Part shown: piece by piece, positions 1 through 6,500 of the stretch | Layout: each line of letters starts with the position of its first letter | Position numbering within the stretch: position 1 is the stretch's first letter | Assembly (NCBI GenBank): GCA_003164305.1 | Contig: PLSZ01000464.1 | Coordinates: 1,558 to 9,815, forward strand | DNA from: Acetobacteraceae bacterium | GTDB taxonomy: Bacteria > Pseudomonadota > Alphaproteobacteria > Acetobacterales > Acetobacteraceae | Length of the DNA stretch: 8,258 nt | Direction: 5' to 3' | Translations under genes and position numbers: made by a program | The notes under the pieces: model-generated | Databases searched by the model: none | Seen by the model: only the letters and a program-made list of their open reading frames with translations | Told to the model about the DNA's origin: nothing

Positions 1-197
1 AGTGACCCAGCCGACCCAATCGCCGAAGGCCTGGCTCACGCGAGGTCCAGGTTGGCGCCTTCTTCAGGGGGCGCCTTGAGCCATTCAGGCTGACGAACCG
101 GTTTTTCCTCTCAGCCGACCTTCGCTGTTTTTCAAAGCCGCGGCGCGCGGATTTATTTCTGAATATCTCAGACGAAATATGGATGACGCTCAATGTC
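1..197. other. Upstream stretch with no supportable gene
   Basis: No convincing gene is seen here. One plus frame is open from base 1 to a TGA at 91-93 (30 codons) and could be the tail of an upstream gene, but its third positions are less G/C-biased than those of the large gene and the peptide is unremarkable. Small inverted repeats occur: GGCGCC at 54-59 and 70-75, an AACCGGTT palindrome at 96-103, and GGCTGA/TCAGCC at 88-93 and 111-116. None is a convincing terminator. The DNA becomes AT-richer from about base 150 toward the candidate promoter. Confidence 0.4.
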
Positions 198-219
198 ACC
201 TATTGCAACCTATTGCAAC
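198..219 (+). repeat. Tandem 10-bp direct repeat (ACCTATTGCA, about 2.2 copies)
   Basis: ACCTATTGCA occurs at 198-207 and again at 208-217, and the next two bases continue the period. Each copy contributes a TTGCAA palindrome (203-208 and 213-218), so two identical palindromes sit one helical turn apart on the same DNA face. The second one doubles as the candidate -35 box. A regulator-binding site is possible, but chance duplication cannot be excluded. Confidence 0.55.
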
Positions 220-241
220 ATTCGGGGAATTCGGATTTAAT
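213..241 (+). promoter_or_regulatory. Candidate sigma70-type promoter
   Basis: TTGCAA (213-218, four of six matches to the -35 consensus TTGACA) is separated by exactly 17 nt from TTTAAT (236-241, five of six matches to TATAAT). This is the best-spaced pair I found upstream of the large gene and lies in its most AT-rich upstream stretch. Transcription would begin near base 248 and give a leader of about 280 nt before the ATG at 530. This is prediction by eye only. Alphaproteobacterial promoters often deviate from this consensus, so another start is possible. Confidence 0.35.
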
Positions 242-268
242 CAGTTTCGGTGGGTTGCTTAAGTTAGA

Positions 269-280
269 TTTTGATCAAAA
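269..280. promoter_or_regulatory. 12-bp perfect palindrome, possible operator
   Basis: TTTTGATCAAAA is a perfect inverted repeat with no central spacer. It lies about 20-30 nt downstream of the transcription start predicted from the 213-241 promoter, a position where a bound repressor could block the polymerase. No specific regulator can be named; the half-site TTGAT resembles an FNR/CRP-type half-site, but the N4 spacing of that family is absent. Confidence 0.3.
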
Positions 281-289
281 GGCAGATTC

Positions 290-313
290 CCGCCTCTCGG
301 CGACGAGAGGCGG
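290..313 (+). promoter_or_regulatory. Strong leader hairpin with GCGA (GNRA-type) tetraloop
   Basis: CCGCCTCTCG (290-299) pairs perfectly with CGAGAGGCGG (304-313), closing a four-base GCGA loop. Ten contiguous pairs, eight of them G-C, with a GNRA loop make a very stable RNA hairpin. No T-tract follows, so it is not a canonical intrinsic terminator. It lies about 217 nt upstream of the start codon, inside the presumed untranslated leader. Possible roles are mRNA stabilisation or a regulatory fold; neither is demonstrated. Confidence 0.5.
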
Positions 314-354
314 TCCGAGCCAGTCTCGACGATCCGACAAAGGCGCCGGGAAAA

Positions 355-384
355 ACCGTTTTTCTGAAACGGTCTACATTTTTT
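355..384 (+). terminator. Terminator-like hairpin with T-tract in the leader
   Basis: ACCGTTT (355-361) pairs with AAACGGT (367-373) across a five-base loop, and six T residues follow at 379-384 after a five-base gap. An A-run (351-355) precedes the stem. The stem has only three G-C pairs and the T-tract is displaced, so termination would be weak. It could be an attenuator between the candidate promoter and the large gene, or the terminator of an upstream transcript if the real promoter lies after 384. Confidence 0.3.
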
Positions 385-514
385 GGATCAATGACACCTG
401 AAGAATTCGGTATTCGCGGGACGCCTCGGGTTGGGCGTCGTCGCATTTTCCGGGCTGAGACCAACTTTTCAAACGTCCGGAAGCCATCTCCGGTCCCCAG
501 AACCCATGCCAGAC

Positions 515-520
515 AAAAGG
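515..520 (+). promoter_or_regulatory. Shine-Dalgarno-like site fixing the start at 530
   Basis: AAAAGG ends 9 nt before the ATG at 530. The competing in-frame ATG at 506 is preceded by a pyrimidine- and C-rich stretch without a recognisable site, so 530 is the better start. The two choices differ by only eight residues. Confidence 0.6.
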
Positions 521-529
521 CGATTTCTC

Positions 530-3500
530 ATGAGCGATTCTCTCGGCGACGACCGTAACGCGCGGGCCGGCGCGTTGGCGCCACTGGCGGACGTTTGGAC
601 ACGGCAGGACGACGCCGTGAAACTGGGCGGGGCGCTGACGCTGTGGCCGTTGCTCGGCGCCCAGACGATGGCGGTGCTGGCGGCCGACACGGGACCGTGG
701 GGGGACATCGCGGCGCCGGGTCAACCGCCGGTCTCACTCTCCGTTCACGGTGTCGCGGAGGACGCGGCGGCCGCGGATCAACCGGCCTCGGACAGTGTGG
801 CTCGTCCGGCCGGCACCCGGGACAATGCGTCAGTCGCGACGCTGCTTCCGTCCAGCGCGGACATGCCGGTGGTGTTTGGCCACGCGGCGACGGGGGCGGC
901 GGTTCTCACGCCGGCCGAGGCGGCGTTTGCCGCGGTCCAGCCCGCCGGCACGGCCATCTCGGTCATCTACACGTCGGACGCGTTGATCGCGCCGTCTCCG
1001 GTGGCCGGAACGACCGCCGCTTCCATCACCACGCTGACCGTCGCGCAGCTCAACGGGGTCCTCGCCGGTCTCGATAATATTCTGTCGGCGGTCGAGCAGG
1101 CGCTCTCATTGCAGATCTATGCCGAGGAACTGCCGATCATCGGCACGAAGCTCGGCGCCGCGGCGACGCAGGCGCAGACCGTGGTGGCCGAGGTGAAATC
1201 GCTGGAAGCGAAGGTGAAATCGGCGCTCCAGGCCCTCAGCAGCGTGAACCTGAGCGCCACCGCCGTGCAGAACGCGATCGATGGCGCGCTGTCGGGCGCC
1301 GGCTTCGGCAACAACGCGCATGTCACGCTGGACCCCACCAGCGGCAGCCTCACGGTCGGACTGGCCGGCACCGCCAGCGAAACGTTCAGCACCGCGCTGG
1401 ACAGCGGCTTCGGGCTGCCGGGCCTGAACTTCCAGACCACCGGCTCCGCCAGTACAAGCCTGAGCTACAAACTCAGCGTCGATGCCACGGTCGATACCTC
1501 TGGCAATTTCGCCCTTACCGATCCCTCCACCGCACCGGCGTTGACGTTGAACCTGGGCGTGACGGCGCCATCCTTCGGTGCCGACGCATCGCTCGGGTTT
1601 CTGAAGTTCGCGGCGGCGGACAAGGGCTCCGCGCTGAACGGCACTTTCACGATCGACAATACCGGCGCGCCGACGTTCAGCGGCAACGCCAATCTCGACG
1701 TCGGTCTCTCCTCCGACATGGGCAGTGCCGCGCTGCCTTCGATCAGCGCCGATCTCACCGGCGGTTGGTCGTTCGCCGCCGGCACGGTTGTCGATGCGTC
1801 GTCGCCGTCCACGTTCGGCGGCGAACCGACCATCGCGCTGAGCAATGTCAACCTCAACATCGGTAATTTCGTCAGCAACTTCCTCGAACCGATCCTGACG
1901 GACGTCAATTCGATCCTGGACTCGGCGCCGATTCAGCAGGCGCTGACGTTGTTCGAGACACCGCTGACGTTCCTCGGCGGCGTCACCGCGTCCGATCCCT
2001 CGGGCAACGGCGGTCTGCTCGGGCCATTCTGGCGCACCCTGGACCAGGCCGGCGCGCTCGACGCCAACGGGAACAGCATCCCGGACAACGAGATTACCCT
2101 GGTCGATTTCCTGCAACTGGCCGGCGTCGACGTCGCCCCACTGGTGCAGTTCCTGAACACCGTCACGGACCTGCGAAACTGGGCTTCGGCGCTGACCAGC
2201 GATCCGTTCGGCGGTTTGCTTTACAGCCTCGGCTCGTTCCTGGTCACCGGCGATGCCCGCGATCCCAACATGGCGCCAGGGTCGGCCGCGCCCGACCCGA
2301 ACGACCCGGCGCAGAGCCTGGATGCGCTGCTGCAAAGCCTGCCGGTCGGCGGTTCGTCCTCCGCCGGTATCGCGGGCATTCCGGTCACGACCGCGACGGG
2401 CATTTCGCCGGCCCAGGCGTTGCAGTCGTTACTGAGCAGTACGCAATCGCTGTTTTCGTTTCCGATCATCGCCGATGCGGCGAAGGCGGCGCAGTTCCTG
2501 CTTGGCGGCACGGTCGATCTGTTCGATACCAACCTGCCGGTGCAGAGCATTGGTTTCGGTGCCATTTCGGCGGCCGGCGTGCCGACATCGACGGTGTCGC
2601 TGCTGCCGGTACCGTTGAATTTCCCCACGCCGATTCCCGGCCTCACACTGGACCTCAATCTCGGCGCGGCGTTCCAGGGCACCTTCGGACTTAATTTTGG
2701 TTACGATACAAAAGGGCTGAGCGAGTATGCGTCGGGCGGCTTCAAGGATCCGGCGAATATCGTCGATGGCCTGTTCGTGCAGGCGCCGACCGTTTCGGGC
2801 GTGGTGCAACCGGTGTTGCAACTGGCCGGCGACGTGCAGATGGGCGCGACGTTGTCGGCGCTGTTCGGCCTCGCCTCGGCGGGGGGCAGTGGCGATATCG
2901 GCGGCAATCTGGACCTGACCTTCGCGCAGGCCGGCAAGAACTATCTGACGACGCTCGCCAACGAGATTTCCAGCACCGGCAATCCGTTCAGCATTTTCGA
3001 CAGTTCCGGCAAGATCACCGCGGGGTTCGAGGCGTCGGCGAATTTTGGCCCGGCGAGTTGGTTCTATCCGTCGCCTCGTGTGACGTTGGCCACGTTCGGC
3101 GCGGGCAGCGGTCCCGCCGGAGGGGTGGGATCCGTGCTCGCACCGCCGGACCACACGATCTGGACCGGCGGCGCGACCGGCGATTTCGAAACGGCCGGGA
3201 ACTGGAGCCCGACCTTCGTCGCGATCGGCGGCACGGACTATTACGGTGACGGGACCATCGCCACGGCCAGCACGGTGGCGTTCCAGGGCCAGGCGCCGGC
3301 CGATCTCGCGTCTCTGACGCTCGGCAAATCGGCCACGCTCGGGCTGACGGCGGGTCAGCTGACGCTGGAGAATACGACCGACTCGACGATCGGCGGCGAG
3401 CTGTCGGTGATCGGTTCGGCACAGCTTCTGGTGAAATACAACATCGACAATACCGGCGTGATATCGCTCGACGGCGGAACCCTGGTCGCCGCGGGCGTGG

Positions 3501-6500
3501 TGCAGATTTACGGCGGCGGCAACGTCCTGCTGGACGGCGCGTCCGGCGGTTTCCTGCAAGGCAGCGACGCCAACGCCGTTGTGTTGAACACGGACAACAT
3601 GATCGCCGGCGACGGCACCATCGGCACCATGCTGTTCAACGATGCCAAGGGCGTCGTGCTATCGGATGACACGAAGCGCCTCGTGTTGACCGCGGCGGAC
3701 ACCAACGCGGGCACGTTTGAGGCCGGTGGCAATAAGGGCGCCGCGGGAACAGCGCGGACCGGCGGCCTGGATATCGTTTCGAGCCTGGATAACAGCGGCG
3801 GCACGCTGGTCGCCTTCCAGAACGGTCAGATCATCCTGGAGAATGGCGTCACGCTCAGCGGCGGCACGCTGATCACCAACGGCGTTCCGGACGGCAGCGC
3901 GATCATCACCGCCGATAACAGCACGGTGACGCTGGATGGCGGTACGGCGGGTATGATCAATGTCGCCAGTGTGGTGGCGGGTACGACGTCGATGTTGACA
4001 CTGACCGGAACGATCGCCAGTGCGTTGTACAGCACCACGCTCGGTCAGACCGTGTTCGACAGCGGCGCCGGCCAAATCGCGCTGCTGAACGCGACGCTGA
4101 AAAATGGCTATCTCGACGCGCCGGTCGACGGAGCGATCCAGGTCAGCGGCACGACGACGATCGACGGCAGCAAGGGCGACGAGAGTTTCGCCGTCTCCGG
4201 GCTGGTTGGCGTCGCCGCCGGCAACACGCTGGTCATCGACGGCTCGGTCAATCCTGGGCCAGCCAGCGGCGGCTTCGAATTGTCCGGCGGCACGTTGGTG
4301 GTTGGCAACGCCACGACGGATGCCGCGACGTTCGGCCTGGACGGATCGGGCAACGGCGGCCTGCTGCCGATGGACGACGGCACCGGCAGCGCCATCACCG
4401 GCGCCGACGGGTCCTCCGTGCTGACCAACAACTGGACGGTCGCCGGTTCGGGACAATTCGGCGACGATCAACTGACGATCGACAACGCGGCCAAGGGGAT
4501 CATCTCCGGGACCGGCGCCAACGCGCTGGTGGTCCAGGGCGCTGGCACGCTGACCAACGCCGGCTGGATCGGCGGGTTGGGCGGAACGGTCGATCTGAAG
4601 GGCATTGTATCGAACGCCGGCGGAACGATCGGCGCGGCGGACGGGACCACCGATCTCGACAGCGCCTCCATTCTGGGCGGCACGCTGACGACCTCCGGCA
4701 GCGGCGTGATCCACGCGATGGGCGCTGTGCTGTTCGACGGCACGGGGAATGAGGTCACGATCGCGGCGGGCGCGAATGTCGTCGAGGACCCGGGCACGAC
4801 GATCACCATCGAGGGCGGGTTCGACAACAAAGGAACGATGACGGTGGCGGGGACCACCGCGCCCGGTGAAGCGCACCTGTTCGTCGGAGCGGGGAATCCA
4901 CCCGGCGGTTCGATCTACTTCCACAACGACGGGCTGGTTCAGTTGAACGGACCTGGCGCCGCGATGGTGGCGAACACCGATACCGTGCTGATCGACGGCA
5001 GCGGGACGATCGCGATGTCGCAAGCCGATCTCGGCGGGCGGGTGTTCACCGATCCCACGCATTTGGACACGATCGAGAACCTGACGGAAACGATCGAGGG
5101 CTCCGGCGTCATTGGGCTCGACGGAACGGTCAACGCGGTGGCGCTGACCAATGACGGGATCATCACCGCCAGCGATGCCACCGCGCCGCTGACGCTGAAT
5201 GCCCAGATCGTCAACACCGACCAACTGTCGAGCAGCGACGGCGGTCGGCTGATACTGACGGGCACGGTGAATAACCAGGCGGCGCTCCTGTTCGGGCTGA
5301 GCGGCGCGCTCATCGAGGCGGCCGCCGGCAGCACGGTGGAACTGGCCCAGGTCACGGTGACCGGAGGCAACATCACGGCGGATGCGACCGGACAGATCGA
5401 GGTCGCCGCCAACAGCACGCTCGACGGTACCAATACCGGCGTCACGACCGCTGGTGTGACGCTCAGCGGCGCGGCGATCGTCGATGCCGGTGCGGCACTC
5501 ACTCTTCTGGGCGTACTGAAGAACAAGGGCACGCTGTCGGTCTCCGGCAACGGCGGCGCCGGCACGGGGGCGACGATCGTCGTCAGCGGCAGCGTCACGC
5601 TGAAAGACGGCGGCACGGTGAGCCTGGCCGACGGCTCGGCGACGGGGTCGTCCACGACTCAGGTCATCACCGGCACCGCGTCCTCCGACACGCTCGACAA
5701 CATCGACAACACCATCGCCGGCGCCGGGCTGTTGGGCTCCGGGCTGCTGACGCTGGAAAACGAGGTGTCGGGCACGATCGAGGCGAAGGCCGGCGCGCTG
5801 ACCGTCGATACCGGCACCAATCAGGTCGGCAACGCGGGTCTGTTGGAGGCGGCCGGCGGCGGCACTTTGGTTCTCAGCAGTAACGTCAATGACGTGAACG
5901 CGACGATCGGCGCCAACGGCGGCGCCGTCGATCTCGCGGGCATCACCGTCACGGGTGGTCAGTTCGTCGCGCTGCCGGGTGGCACGATCCACGTGCAAGG
6001 TACCTCGACATTGGATGCGTCGGCCAGCGCGGTGACGATCGCGGCGGGTGCGCCGATGGCGGTCGATCCGGGTGCGACGCTGACGCTCAAAGGCACGTTC
6101 GCCGACAATGGCACGCTCAGCGTGACCGGCGACGGAACCGCCGCCAATGACGGGGAAGTCTTGATTTCCGGGCATGTCACGTTGGGTGGCACCGGCACGC
6201 TGGACATGGCCTATCTGCCGGGCGGCGGCCAGATCGTTCCGTATCTGATGCAGTCGGTCGCGTCCGACGGCACCCTGGACCACGTCGGCGGCACGATCAG
6301 CGGCTCGGGCGCCATCAACCTCGCGGGCCTGACCAACGAGGCCGGCGCGGTGATCGACGCCAACAACGGGTACGGCGGCCTGGACGTCAGCGCGTTCACA
6401 ACGATCGCCAATCTCGGCCTGATGGAGGCGACGGCGAACGCCCAGACATCCGGGCGTCTGTCGATCGACAGTGCGTTGGCGAACAGCGGCATGATCCTCG

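Larger units (their letters stand above)
314..529 (+). other. Remainder of the long untranslated leader
   Basis: Apart from the 355-384 hairpin, this stretch shows only weak stems: GACGCC/GGCGTC (420-425 with 434-439) and CCGGA/TCCGG (477-481 with 489-493). Short reading frames cross it on both strands, but they are Arg-rich, lack ribosome-binding sites and mirror one another, so I do not call genes. I saw no recognisable riboswitch core. Confidence 0.4.

Noticed and set aside
54..75. GGCGCC inverted pair as a terminator
   Set aside because: Only six pairs across a ten-base loop with no T-tract after it; GGCGCC is itself palindromic and common in high-GC DNA.
1..93. Possible 3' end of an upstream plus-strand gene
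   Set aside because: Thirty open codons to TGA is too short to judge, and third-position bias is weaker than in the real gene. Left as an unassigned stretch.
183..401. Plus-strand 72-codon frame
   Set aside because: It runs across the candidate promoter and both hairpins; starts at an ATG without a clear ribosome-binding site; composition is not protein-like.
264..464. Minus-strand 66-codon frame in the leader
   Set aside because: It mirrors the plus-strand frame over the same hairpins, has no supporting start site and no recognisable domain.
248..529. Cyclic-di-GMP riboswitch in the leader
   Set aside because: Attractive for an adhesin gene, and a GNRA-type loop plus a GGGACGC string are present. 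However, the conserved core strings of the GEMM class and the paired two-helix layout are not seen.
271..558. Plus-strand 95-codon frame overlapping the start of the giant gene
   Set aside because: It begins with TTG inside the palindrome, has no ribosome-binding site, is Arg-rich and crosses two hairpins. It could only be a leader peptide by speculation.
1106..2335. Antisense reading frame of 409 codons
   Set aside because: Same register as the giant gene, Arg/Gln/Gly-rich and without protein-like features; a shadow for the same reason. The neighbouring 2429-3559 antisense frame is likewise low-complexity shadow sequence.
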